DNA of 64,000 nt, from NCBI GenBank assembly GCA_004297005.1, contig SCVA01000023.1, positions 1 to 64,000 of the forward strand, given 5' to 3'. Positions 26,953 to 35,337 of this stretch are shown here, piece after piece. This stretch comes from Nevskiaceae bacterium. Lineage in GTDB: Bacteria; Pseudomonadota; Gammaproteobacteria; Nevskiales; Nevskiaceae. The position numbers and the translations under genes are program-made. How positions within the stretch are numbered: the stretch's first letter is position 1; each line of letters begins with the position of its first letter. The notes under the pieces were generated by a model, which was given only the letters and a program-made list of their open reading frames with translations, was not told the origin of the DNA and did not search any database.

Positions 26953-28446
26953 TCAGGGAGCGCCGGCCACGGTCTGGGCCGTGGCTTCTTCGTGGGAGGT
27001 CCAGCCACCGCCCAGCGCCTGGAACAGCGCGGCGGTGTCCTGGTAACGCGCCGCCAGCGCCTGCACGTAGGCGGCCTGCGCCTGGGCGTGCTGCTGCTGG
27101 GCGCTGAGCAATTGCAGATAGCTGCCGGCGCCGAGTTCGTACTGCAACTGGGCAAGCTTCAGCCCTTCCGCGGCGGCGTTGGCGGACTCGTGCTGCGCCT
27201 GCAGACGCTCGGCGTCGGTTTCGATCTGGCGCAGCGAGTCGGCGACGTTGCGGAAGGCGTTCAGCACCGTCAGCTTGTAGTCGGCCTCGGCCTGTTGATA
27301 GGCCGCCTGCGAGGCGCCGTAGAGCGCCTTCAGCGCCCCGAAGTCGAAGAGCGGCGCGCTCAGATTGCCGCCCAGGCTCCAGACATCGCCCTTGAACAAA
27401 TTCTCGGCCTTGCTGGCCTGACTGCCGTAGCTCGCCGATAGCGCCAGCTTCGGCAGCCGGTTGGCGGCGGCGATGCCGACATTGGCCGAGGCGTTGCGCA
27501 GCGCCGCGTCGGCGGCGAGCACGTCCGGGCGGCGCTGTACCAGCGTCGAGGGCAGCGATACCGGCAGCTCCTCCGGCAGCTTCAGTTCGGACAGCTCGAA
27601 GTTGCTGGGGGCGTACTCCCCCGGCAGCTTGCCCAGATAGACCGCCAACTGGTTGCGGGTCTGCGACAACTGCTGGCGCAGCGGCGACAGCGCCGCCCGC
27701 TGGCTGGCGAGCTGTGCCTTGGCGCTGAGCAGTTCGCTCTTGCCGATGGCGCCCAGGTCGAACTGGCTTTCGCTGACCTTCAGCGACTTCTCCTGATCGG
27801 CGACGACGGCTTCCTGCGCGGCGACCTGGGCGCGCAACTGCGCTTCCTGGATGGCGGTGGTGACGACATTGGCGACCAGCGTCTGGTAGGCCGCCTCGGC
27901 TTGGTAGCGCGCCAACTCGGACTGCGCGAGCGCCGCCTCGATGCCGCGCCGGGTGCCGCCGAACAGATCAATGCCATAGGAGACATCCACCGAGGCATTG
28001 AACAGGTTGTAGATGGTGCTGCCGCCGCCCGGATTGCCGAAGCTGCCGGTATCCACCTTCTGCCGGGTGCCGCCGGCGCCGATGCTGACACTGGGGTACA
28101 GATCGGCCCCGCGCGCCTTCGCCAAGGCCTGGGCCTGGGTCAGCGCCGCCTTGGCCGAGGCCGCGCTCGGGCTGTTGGCCAGAGCCTCGGTAACCAGGCC
28201 ATTGAGCTTGTCGGAGCCGAACAGGGTCCACCAACGGTCGGGCAGATCCTTGCCGGCCAGGAAGCGCTGCGCCTCGCCGCCGATCACTGGGGTCGAAACC
28301 GTCTGCTCGGGCAGCGCGTCAACGCCATAGCGGCCGCTGGCGGGCGCATCGGGCGTCTTGTAGTCCGGCCCTAGCACGCAACCGGACAGGCTCATCGCCA
28401 GCAGCAGCAAGCTCGCGGACGGGAAATGCGGGGAGACCGGGCGCAT
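26953..28446 (-). CDS. RND efflux outer-membrane factor (OprM/NodT family lipoprotein)
   Basis: A 497-residue outer-membrane channel subunit. The lipobox LSGC ends the signal peptide (SASLLLLAMSLSGC), so the mature protein is lipid-anchored. Two repeated OEP domains (about residues 80-265 and 290-480) form the trimeric barrel/tunnel. It is the first gene of the operon, ahead of adaptor and pump; more often the channel gene is last. The frame is open upstream into the promoter region; ATG 28446 gives the signal peptide. Confidence 0.92.
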   Translation of the reverse strand: MRPVSPHFPSASLLLLAMSLSGCVLGPDYKTPDAPASGRYGVDALPEQTVSTPVIGGEAQRFLAGKDLPDRWWTLFGSDKLNGLVTEALANSPSAASAKAALTQAQALAKARGADLYPSVSIGAGGTRQKVDTGSFGNPGGGSTIYNLFNASVDVSYGIDLFGGTRRGIEAALAQSELARYQAEAAYQTLVANVVTTAIQEAQLRAQVAAQEAVVADQEKSLKVSESQFDLGAIGKSELLSAKAQLASQRAALSPLRQQLSQTRNQLAVYLGKLPGEYAPSNFELSELKLPEELPVSLPSTLVQRRPDVLAADAALRNASANVGIAAANRLPKLALSASYGSQASKAENLFKGDVWSLGGNLSAPLFDFGALKALYGASQAAYQQAEADYKLTVLNAFRNVADSLRQIETDAERLQAQHESANAAAEGLKLAQLQYELGAGSYLQLLSAQQQHAQAQAAYVQALAARYQDTAALFQALGGGWTSHEEATAQTVAGAP

Positions 28447-28500
28447 CGGATTTCTCGGCAACGGGTCGGCCAGCAACGACCGAATTTGGGGAATGGCGGC

Positions 28501-28530
28501 ATTATTGACCGATCCGTGAACCTGATTCAA
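28501..28530 (-). promoter_or_regulatory. Predicted sigma-70 promoter of the efflux operon
   Basis: On the minus strand a TTGAAT hexamer (28525-28530) and an AATAAT hexamer (28501-28506) are separated by 18 bp, giving a start about 50 bp before the outer-membrane-factor ATG. This AT-rich patch stands out in the 127-bp divergent region. The TetR gene reads the other way from the same region, so an operator for that regulator is expected to overlap this promoter, but no clear dyad was identified. Confidence 0.45.
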
Positions 28531-28573
28531 GATAGAAACCGGATTCTTTTCCAACCCACGGGACCGAAGGCAC

Positions 28574-29329
28574 TTGGGCACCAAGGAACGCAAGCAGAGG
28601 CAGTTCGAGGAGCGCGAGCACCGCTTCCTGGCCGCCGCGCGTGAACTGATCCGCGAGGACGGGCTGCTGAAGCTGCAGATGAGCCGCATCGCCGAGCGCG
28701 CCGAGTACGCCGTCGGCACCCTCTACCTACACTTCGCTTCCAAGGAAGACCTGCTGCTGGCGCTGACCATCGAGCAGGTGCGCGAACACGTCGAGCTGTT
28801 CCTGCGGGTGGCGCGCTGGGAGGCCTCCTCGCGCGAGCGGATGTTCGCCTTCGGCGTCGCCGACATGCTGTTCGTACGCCGCAACCCCGAGCATTTCCGC
28901 ATCGGCCAATACGTGTTCACCGAAGTGGTCTGGAACGCCGCCTCCGCAGAGCGTCGCGCCGAGCTGCTGGAAGCCAATGACCCGATCGGCGCCCTGGTGG
29001 TAGGGCTGATCAACGAAGCTGTGGATGCCGGCGATCTCATGTTGCGCGGCCTGACCGCCGAGCAGGTCTCGGTGGGCGTCTGGGCGCTGACCATCGGCAC
29101 CCACAATCTGGTGCACGCGGAAGGCGTGATGGACGACTTCAACGTCCGCGATCCCTACCGGCTGTTCTGCCGGCACCTGCAGACCCTGCTCAACGGCTAC
29201 GGCTGGAACCCGCTGGTGGACATCGCCGACGATGGCGCGCTGGACACGCTGATCCTGCGGGTCAGCCGCGAGCTGTTTCCCGACCTCTGCGGCGACTGCA
29301 CGGCCCAGGCGGCCAAGGCGGCCGCCTAG
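28574..29329 (+). CDS. TetR-family transcriptional regulator (likely repressor of the RND operon)
   Basis: A 251-residue regulator. The N-terminal DNA-binding domain (about residues 10-65) contains the helix-turn-helix with the family signature YAVGTLYLHFASKEDLLLAL. The C-terminal ligand domain is longer than the usual ~130 residues and resembles no subgroup I can name. The only usable start in the frame is TTG 28574, preceded by GAAGG; upstream lies a stop and no ATG or GTG. Divergent arrangement with the efflux operon implies local repression relieved by pump substrates. Confidence 0.87.
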   Translation: MGTKERKQRQFEEREHRFLAAARELIREDGLLKLQMSRIAERAEYAVGTLYLHFASKEDLLLALTIEQVREHVELFLRVARWEASSRERMFAFGVADMLFVRRNPEHFRIGQYVFTEVVWNAASAERRAELLEANDPIGALVVGLINEAVDAGDLMLRGLTAEQVSVGVWALTIGTHNLVHAEGVMDDFNVRDPYRLFCRHLQTLLNGYGWNPLVDIADDGALDTLILRVSRELFPDLCGDCTAQAAKAAA

Positions 29330-29332
29330 GGG

Positions 29333-30187
29333 CTAGTGCCGGTAGTAGTCCGGCCGGCCGGCGGTCCACAGCTCGCCCCAGAGCTTGCCGCCACCATCGA
29401 CGGTGAGCACCTCGCCGGTAATGAAGCTGCCGGACGAGGCGCTGAGATAGATCACCGATTCCGCGATCTCCATCGGCGTGCCCGGCCGCTTGAGCGGGTT
29501 CGCCAGCGGAAATTCCTTCTGCGCCTCGGGGGGATACACGTCGAGGCCTTCGGTGGCGGTCAGCCCCGGCGCCACGCAGTTCACCCGCACGCCCAAGGGC
29601 GCCCATTCCACCGCCACCGTACGGCTAGCGCCGATGATGCCGGCGCGCGCCGCGACGGTGTGCGCCACGCCCGGCATGCCGCGCTCGATCACCACCACGA
29701 TGTTGACGATCGAGCCCGGCCCGCCGTGGTCGCGCCAGTGCTGGGCGGCGCGCTGCATCATCAGCCAGGTGCCGTTGAGGTTGTTGTTGATGACCGCGTT
29801 CCAGCCCTTGGGCGCGTAGTCGATGGCGTTCTGCGGAAACTGGCCGCCGGCGTTGTTCACCGTGTAGTCGATGCGGCCGTAGTGCGCCTGTGCCTGCTTG
29901 AACAAGGCATCGACCTGCTCCGGCTCACGGACATTGGTCGGCACGCACAGCACTTCGCCGCCCTTGCCGCGCACGAACTCGGCGATGGCGTCGAGCTTTT
30001 CCGGCGTGCGGCCGCAGATCACCAGCTTGGCACCCAGGCGCGCGAACAGCAGCGCGCAGGCGCGGCCGATGCCGCTACCGGCACCGGAGACCAGCGCGAC
30101 CTTGCCCTTGAACAGATCGGGACGGTAGACGGTTTCGGCGGCCCAGAGATTTTCGGGGTTGTTGAGTGCGGCGATTTCGGGGGACAT
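29333..30187 (-). CDS. PECR-like short-chain dehydrogenase (trans-2-enoyl-CoA reductase type)
   Basis: A 284-residue SDR. The NADP-binding motif is SGAGSGIG (residues 34-41), and NNAGGQF at 111-117 followed by KGWNAVINNNLNGTW matches the peroxisomal trans-2-enoyl-CoA reductase/2,4-dienoyl-CoA reductase branch. The usual Tyr-x3-Lys is absent: the aligned stretch is HTVAARAG (176-183). In PECR-type enzymes this region is likewise altered (HSGAARAG in the human protein as I recall it). A fatty-acyl-CoA reductase role is likely, and the next upstream gene on the same strand is an acyl-CoA dehydrogenase. Convergent with the TetR gene, stops 3 bp apart. Confidence 0.8.
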   Translation of the reverse strand: MSPEIAALNNPENLWAAETVYRPDLFKGKVALVSGAGSGIGRACALLFARLGAKLVICGRTPEKLDAIAEFVRGKGGEVLCVPTNVREPEQVDALFKQAQAHYGRIDYTVNNAGGQFPQNAIDYAPKGWNAVINNNLNGTWLMMQRAAQHWRDHGGPGSIVNIVVVIERGMPGVAHTVAARAGIIGASRTVAVEWAPLGVRVNCVAPGLTATEGLDVYPPEAQKEFPLANPLKRPGTPMEIAESVIYLSASSGSFITGEVLTVDGGGKLWGELWTAGRPDYYRH

Positions 30188-30205
30188 GGAATGCGGCCTC
30201 TGGCT

Positions 30206-30323
30206 CCCCTCTCCCCTGGTGGGAGAGGGGTTGGGGGAGAGGGTGCCTCAATCTTGTGCTCAGCCAGCACGCGGCTGAGCCGCGTGCCCCTCTCCCTAAC
30301 CCTCTCCCACCAGGGGAGAGGGG
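30206..30323. repeat. Inverted pair of C-rich palindromic repeats
   Basis: Two nearly identical copies of a ~38-bp element face each other: 30206-30244 and, inverted, 30287-30323. Each is itself palindromic (cccctctcccc / ggggagagggg around tggt). The spacer carries an inner perfect 8-bp stem (gctcagcc at 30259-30266 with ggctgagc at 30274-30281). Together they could fold into one long hairpin with a side stem in the RNA between the acyl-CoA dehydrogenase and SDR messages. Confidence 0.85.
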
Positions 30324-30331
30324 ACTCACTC

Positions 30332-31531
30332 TCAAGCGCTCAGCAATTCCTTGCTGATGATCATCTTGCGCACCTCACTGGTGCCGGCGCCGATCTCCAG
30401 CAGCTTGATCGAGCGGTACAGGCGATTGATCTCGCTCTCCCAGATGTAGCCGGTGCCGCCGTGCACCTGCACGGCATCGTTGAGCACCTGGTTCATGGTC
30501 TCGGCGACGTAGAGCACGCCGGCGGCGGTGAGCTTGTGGATCTCGCCACGGCCGCCGTCTTCCTCACCGATCACGTTCGCCGCGCGCAGCACCTGGTAGG
30601 TGAACAGGCGCATCGACTCGACGCGGGTATACATGTCGGCGAGCTTGGCCTGCACCATCTGGAAGTCGCTGATCGCACGCCCGAACTGCTTGCGCTGCTT
30701 GGAGTAGTCCAGCGCCAGCGCGAAGGCGCGCTCGGCGATACCCAGGCAGATCGGCGAGATCATCGCCCGCTCGAGGTCGAGGCCCGACATCACCACCTTC
30801 ACGCCACGGTTCTCGCCGCCGACCAGATTGGCCGCCGGCACCTTGCATTCGTCGAACACCAGCTCGGCGGTCTGGCTGCCACGGAAGCCCATCTTCACCA
30901 GCTTCTGCGCCACCTTGAAGCCGGGGAAATCCTTCTCGACGATGAAGGCGGAGACGCCCTGGTTGCCACGGTCCTTGTCGGTCTTGGCATAGACCAGCAG
31001 CACGTCGGCGACCGGGCCGTTGGTGATGTAGATCTTGCGGCCGTTGAGGATGTAGTTGTCACCCTCGCGGCGCGCGGTGGTGCGCATCGAGCCGATGGCG
31101 TCGGAGCCGGCGCCGGGCTCGGTGAGGCCCAGCGCGCCGATGGCGGTGCCCTTGACCAGGCCCGGCACGTACTTGGCCTTCTGCTCCTCGTTGGCGTTGC
31201 GCAGGATGTTGTGCAGGCACAAGTTCTCGTGCGCCACCCAGGAGAGCGCCAGCGCATGGTTCCAGCGGCCGAAGGCCTGCAGGATCAGGCCCGAGGTGAA
31301 CACGTCCAGACCCGAGCCGCCGTACTGCTCGGGCGCGGTGATGCCGAAGTAGCCGGTGGCGCCGATCTTGGGAAAGATGTCCTTCGGCCACCATTCCTCG
31401 TCGTCCATCTTCTGCGCCAGCGGGTACATCTCGTTCTGGGCGAAGTGGTCGGCCTGGTTCAAGACCTCCATCTCGTCGGTGGAGAGGCCGGTGAAGGCTT
31501 GGAGGACGCTGGGACGCTCGCTGCTAGACAT
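30332..31531 (-). CDS. Acyl-CoA dehydrogenase (isovaleryl-CoA dehydrogenase-like)
   Basis: A 399-residue FAD enzyme of fatty/branched acyl-CoA oxidation. The flavin/substrate motif LTEPGAGSD is near residues 136-144; the C-terminal CoA/FAD signature QVHGGTGYIWESEINRLYRS is present. The probable catalytic base is Glu254 in MSGLDLERAM, the position used by isovaleryl-CoA dehydrogenases rather than the later Glu of medium-chain enzymes. It likely feeds electrons to ETF. Downstream lies the PECR-like reductase; the inverted repeat fills the gap. Confidence 0.9.
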   Translation of the reverse strand: MSSSERPSVLQAFTGLSTDEMEVLNQADHFAQNEMYPLAQKMDDEEWWPKDIFPKIGATGYFGITAPEQYGGSGLDVFTSGLILQAFGRWNHALALSWVAHENLCLHNILRNANEEQKAKYVPGLVKGTAIGALGLTEPGAGSDAIGSMRTTARREGDNYILNGRKIYITNGPVADVLLVYAKTDKDRGNQGVSAFIVEKDFPGFKVAQKLVKMGFRGSQTAELVFDECKVPAANLVGGENRGVKVVMSGLDLERAMISPICLGIAERAFALALDYSKQRKQFGRAISDFQMVQAKLADMYTRVESMRLFTYQVLRAANVIGEEDGGRGEIHKLTAAGVLYVAETMNQVLNDAVQVHGGTGYIWESEINRLYRSIKLLEIGAGTSEVRKMIISKELLSA

Positions 31532-31634
31532 GGGACGGTGCTCTTGGTGAGTCTGACTTACCGAAGAGCTTAGACAGCGCCCGCCCGCTGGGCTTCGTCC
31601 GATTTGGTGAGGGCCGCCGAGCAGCCCCGGCGAC

Positions 31635-32471
31635 TCAGTGCCGGCGCACCCAGTCCAGCACCAGCGCCGGCGACTCCGCCAGGATCGCGTGCCGCACCCC
31701 GGGGGCCAGGAACAAGCCCACTTCCACGCCCATCGCCTTCAGTCGGTCGTGGTAGATCTGCATGGTGGCCGGCGGCACGATGGTGTCGTCAGCACCATGC
31801 AGGAACAGCGTCGGCGGATGATTGGCCGGCAGCTGCGCCGGCAGCGTGCAGGTGCTGCCATTGCAGGTGGCGTAGGAGCCGGACTGGACGATCAGCGCCC
31901 GGAAACGCCCCGGAAAGCTCACCGCCATCCGCGAGGTGTTGTAACCGCCACTGGACATCCCCGTGGCGTAGAGCCGCCGCATGTTGACCGGCCCGAACCG
32001 ACCGGCGCCCATGGCGTCGAACAGGTTGGTCAGAACCCGGTAGTCCTCGGTGTCGGTGTACGGCTGTGTGGTATCGACGCCGTAGGCATTGGTGTCCCAG
32101 TACTGCAGCACCCGCGACTGATTCACCGTCGGCGCGATCACCGCGTAGCCGGCGTCCAGCAGCTTGGCGAAGGTCTGCGACTCGTACTGAAAGCCGGCCA
32201 GCATGGTGCTGTTGCCGTTCCAGTAGTTGGGGAACACGCCGGTCTGGTACCAGACCACCACCGGCCAGCCACCGACGGGCGGATTGCCGTCGGGCAACTG
32301 GTATTCCACCGTGCGCGTGCCCAAGCCGCCGGTCGGCAACTGCAGCGTGCGGTACTGGCAGCGCAGCATGTCGATGCCGAGAACGCTGGACGCCTTGCAG
32401 GACGAACTCGCCTGCGCCACCGGCGCGGCCAGCAGGGCCAGGAGGATCAGCAGTACGGAAGGTGCGCGCAT
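31635..32471 (-). CDS. Secreted alpha/beta-hydrolase (PHB-depolymerase-like esterase)
   Basis: A 278-residue exported esterase/lipase-fold protein. A signal peptide (MRAPSVLLILLALLAAPVAQA) leads to a mature domain with nucleophile Ser173 in GMSSGG, a downstream Asp in LHGADDTIVPP and His in GVRHAIL. Several cysteines could form disulfides (Cys25, Cys38, and the pair in CNGSTC). The family includes polyhydroxybutyrate depolymerases and feruloyl esterases; substrate not assigned. ATG 32471 is chosen because it gives the signal peptide; the frame extends upstream into the OYE gene. Confidence 0.8.
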   Translation of the reverse strand: MRAPSVLLILLALLAAPVAQASSSCKASSVLGIDMLRCQYRTLQLPTGGLGTRTVEYQLPDGNPPVGGWPVVVWYQTGVFPNYWNGNSTMLAGFQYESQTFAKLLDAGYAVIAPTVNQSRVLQYWDTNAYGVDTTQPYTDTEDYRVLTNLFDAMGAGRFGPVNMRRLYATGMSSGGYNTSRMAVSFPGRFRALIVQSGSYATCNGSTCTLPAQLPANHPPTLFLHGADDTIVPPATMQIYHDRLKAMGVEVGLFLAPGVRHAILAESPALVLDWVRRH

Positions 32472-32562
32472 CGGGGTTCTCGGCGATACAGGCCGGCGCG
32501 CAGGAGCGCCGGCTGCGCATATTTTCACCGCACCTGAACCAGATTGCACGTTTCTCCGCTGC

Positions 32563-33627
32563 CTACCAGGCCCGCTGGTACTGCGGCGGCACCGCCAGCG
32601 CCTGGCCCAGGACCTTGGCGGCGTGATACGGCCAGTAGGGATCGCGCAGCAGCGCGCGCGCCAGCAGCACCAGATCGGCCTCGCCGGCGGCAACGATCTG
32701 CTGGGCCTGCGCCGGCTCGGTGATCAGGCCGACGGCGGCGGTGGCGATGCCCGCCTCCTTCCGGATACGCGCCGCGAACGGCACCTGGAAGCCCGGTGCC
32801 ACCGGAATCGCCGCCCGCGCCAGCAGGCCGCCGGTGGAGACATCGATCAGGTCCACGCCCAGCTCCTTGAGCTGGAGCGCCAGCGCGATGCTCTGCTCGA
32901 TCTCCCAGCCGCCGGTTTCCGCCCAGTCGGTGGCGGAGATCCGCACCAGCAGCGGCAGGTGTTCCGGCCAGACCGCGCGCACCGCGCTGACGATCTCGCG
33001 CAGCAGCCGGGTGCGGTTGTCGAAGCTGCCGCCGTAGTGGTCCTCGCGCGCATTGCTCAGCGGCGAGAGGAACTGGTGCAGCAGGTAGCCGTGCGCGCCA
33101 TGAATTTCCACCAGCTCGAAGCCCGCCGCCAGCGCCCGTCGCGCGGCCTGCACGAAGCTTTCCTTGATCGCCTCGATGCCGGCGATATCCAGCGCCTGCG
33201 GCGTCTGCGAGGCTTCGTTGAAGGCGATGGCGCTGGGCGCCAGCAGCGGTGACCAGCCCTCGGCCTCGGGCCCCACCGGCTTGCCGCCCAGCCAGGGCCG
33301 CGCGGTGCTGGCCTTACGGCCGGCGTGCGCGAGCTGCACGCCTGGAACCGCGCCCTGGGCGCGGATGAAGGCGGTGACCGGCGCCCATGCAGCAATGTGT
33401 TCGTCGCGGTAGAGGCCGGCATCCGCCGGCGAGATGCGGCCCTCGGGGCTCACCGCGCTGGCCTCGGCGATCACCAGCCCGGCGCCGCCCACGGCGCGGC
33501 TGCCCAGGTGCACCAGATGCCAGTCGTTGGCCAGACCATCGACACAGGAATACATACACATCGGCGACACCGCGACACGGTTGCGCAGCGTCAGGCCACG
33601 CAGTTTGAAAGGGTCGAACAGGCTCAA
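32563..33627 (-). CDS. Old-yellow-enzyme family ene-reductase (NamA/YqjM-like)
   Basis: A 354-residue FMN-dependent NADPH ene-reductase. SPMCMYSC places the flavin-modulating Cys24 and Tyr26 as in YqjM; QLAHAGRKAS and EIHGAHGYLLHQFLSP supply the substrate-binding His residues and the TIM-barrel core. It reduces activated C=C bonds of enals, enones, nitro-compounds or nitrate esters. The start codon ATG 33627 overlaps the stop of the upstream AcpH-like gene by 4 nt. Confidence 0.92.
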   Translation of the reverse strand: MSLFDPFKLRGLTLRNRVAVSPMCMYSCVDGLANDWHLVHLGSRAVGGAGLVIAEASAVSPEGRISPADAGLYRDEHIAAWAPVTAFIRAQGAVPGVQLAHAGRKASTARPWLGGKPVGPEAEGWSPLLAPSAIAFNEASQTPQALDIAGIEAIKESFVQAARRALAAGFELVEIHGAHGYLLHQFLSPLSNAREDHYGGSFDNRTRLLREIVSAVRAVWPEHLPLLVRISATDWAETGGWEIEQSIALALQLKELGVDLIDVSTGGLLARAAIPVAPGFQVPFAARIRKEAGIATAAVGLITEPAQAQQIVAAGEADLVLLARALLRDPYWPYHAAKVLGQALAVPPQYQRAW

Positions 33628-34247
33628 ACGACGGTCTCCAAAGAAAGGGGGTTGGACTCGCCCAGGCCAAGCGCGAGTAGTTGCAGTGCCGACTGCCGTA
33701 GGTCACCGAGCAGCTCCGGAAGATGCGGCCGCAGCGCCTGGGCGGCGGCCGGCCAGTGCGCCGCCGCCGCCAGCAGCGGCTCCGGCTTGCGCAGGCGCGC
33801 GGCGGTGCGGCGGATCGCCAGATCGATGCCGGCGGGCTCGCCGTAGGACAGCAGCAGCGCAGCGAAGCCGGCGGCACCGCTGCTGCGACCGCCGGCCAGC
33901 AGAAACCACTCGCTGGCGTCCTCGATGGACTCGCCAGCGCGCCGACAAAACTCGGCCAGCGGCTCGGCCGAATAGCGCGGCCAGTCCTGCACCAGCACAT
34001 AGTCGGCGACCAGATCGAGCAGGATGCCGGCGTAGCGGCGACCGCCGTCCGGCCAGTCCGCGCGCAGGGCCAGGCTGCGCGGATGCTGGTCGGTGAGCGC
34101 GTCGATGCGACGGTGCAGGCGCACGCCCTCGGCGATTTCCGGCGGATAGGCGGAGAGATCGGGGCCGTGCACGACGTCGCCCAGCACCGAGCCGGCCAGC
34201 GAGGTGCCGGTCTGGTCGGCGAGCCAAAGGTGGGCGAGAAAGTTCAA
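33624..34247 (-). CDS. Acyl-carrier-protein phosphodiesterase-like (DUF479/AcpH) protein
   Basis: A 207-residue protein with the AcpH start MNFLAHLWLAD and the motif GSVLGDVVHG, followed by EGVRLHRRIDALTDQHP. The family (HD-like fold) removes the 4'-phosphopantetheine arm of acyl carrier protein. The metal/active-site residues His6, Asp28 (GD) and the HRRID motif are present. It overlaps the OYE gene by ATGA and follows the extended crotonase by 3 bp, forming a three-gene unit. Confidence 0.85.
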   Translation of the reverse strand: MNFLAHLWLADQTGTSLAGSVLGDVVHGPDLSAYPPEIAEGVRLHRRIDALTDQHPRSLALRADWPDGGRRYAGILLDLVADYVLVQDWPRYSAEPLAEFCRRAGESIEDASEWFLLAGGRSSGAAGFAALLLSYGEPAGIDLAIRRTAARLRKPEPLLAAAAHWPAAAQALRPHLPELLGDLRQSALQLLALGLGESNPLSLETVV

Positions 34248-34250
34248 CGC

Positions 34251-35264
34251 TCAGGCCTCGATGGCATCGACCAGGCCCCAGGCCAGCGCGGTGGCGGCGT
34301 CGATGCGTCGGCCGGACAGCGCCCAGCCGGCCAGCCGCTGGCGGCCGATTCGGCGGGCGATGCTGACCGTGCCGCCGGCGCCCGGGATGAGACCAAACTT
34401 CAGTTCCGGCAACTGGAACCAGGCGTCCGGCGTCGCCACCAGCCGCCCGGCGAAGGCCGGGAACTCAATGCCGGAGCCGACGCAGGCACCGTGCAAGCGC
34501 ACCGTCGCGCGCGCCGCGCACGCGGCGAGCAGCCGCCCCGGCAGGGCTAGGCTGCGCACCAGATGCGCGGTCACCGGGTCCGGCGCGCTGCCGAATTCGC
34601 TGAGATCGCCGCCGGTGGAAAAGCACTTGCCCTCGCCGCTGAGCAGCACCGCCTCCAGACTGTCATCGGCCAGCACCAGTTGCAGCGCCTCGATCAAGGC
34701 GTCGCGCATCTCCACGCTCATGCCGTTGCGCAGGCTGGGGCGATTGAGGCGCAGGCGCAGCGTCCCGCCCTCGCGCTCGATCCGCACCGCCGGCCCCTGG
34801 TCGCGGTGCGCCAAGGGCTGCGCCGCGCGATTGGCCTGCAACCAGGCCTGGAACTCCGGCCCGGTCTGCAAGGTGGAATAAGCGAGAGACTCGGCGAACA
34901 GAGCCGACTCCAGTGGCAAGCCCTCGCTGCTGCGCAGCAACTGCACCAGCACACAGGCCGCCAGCGGCGCCCGGCGGATGCCCTCGATCAGCGGCGCGGC
35001 CTCGGACCAGGTCGCCACCCGCGCGTCACAGGCCGACGCCAGCGAATCGGCACCCACGCCAATGGCGATGCTGGGCGCCGGCAGCGCGCGCAACCAGGCC
35101 CGCAGGGCCAGCGAAGCCTCGGCCGTGCTGTCGCCGCCCAGTTCCAGCAGCAGGAAGGGCGATTCACCCAGGGCGGAAAACCCGGCGTGCGCGGCCGGGT
35201 CCTGCGCCAGCGCCGCTAGCTCATCGGCGTTGATCGTGGGTGGCGTGCTGGCGGCGGAGGACAT
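34251..35264 (-). CDS. Enoyl-CoA hydratase/isomerase family protein with N-terminal extension
   Basis: A 337-residue protein; the C-terminal half (about 158-337) is a crotonase domain with CFSTGGDLSEFG as oxyanion-hole region, the first catalytic-Glu position in GSGIEFPAFAG and PELKFGLIPGAGGT carrying the second. The N-terminal ~155 residues have no crotonase motifs but show similar hydrophobic strand/helix rhythm (LLLELGG, APSIAIGVG, AACVLVQLLRSSEG), suggesting a degenerate duplicate or a dimerisation domain. Substrate unknown. First gene of a unit with the AcpH-like and OYE genes. Confidence 0.8.
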   Translation of the reverse strand: MSSAASTPPTINADELAALAQDPAAHAGFSALGESPFLLLELGGDSTAEASLALRAWLRALPAPSIAIGVGADSLASACDARVATWSEAAPLIEGIRRAPLAACVLVQLLRSSEGLPLESALFAESLAYSTLQTGPEFQAWLQANRAAQPLAHRDQGPAVRIEREGGTLRLRLNRPSLRNGMSVEMRDALIEALQLVLADDSLEAVLLSGEGKCFSTGGDLSEFGSAPDPVTAHLVRSLALPGRLLAACAARATVRLHGACVGSGIEFPAFAGRLVATPDAWFQLPELKFGLIPGAGGTVSIARRIGRQRLAGWALSGRRIDAATALAWGLVDAIEA

Positions 35265-35337
35265 GCCGCGAGCTTAATGCAGCCGCTCCCGGCTGCGCCG
35301 CCGTCGCGTGCCAGCCGTCGGCAACGCCGCGCCGGCT

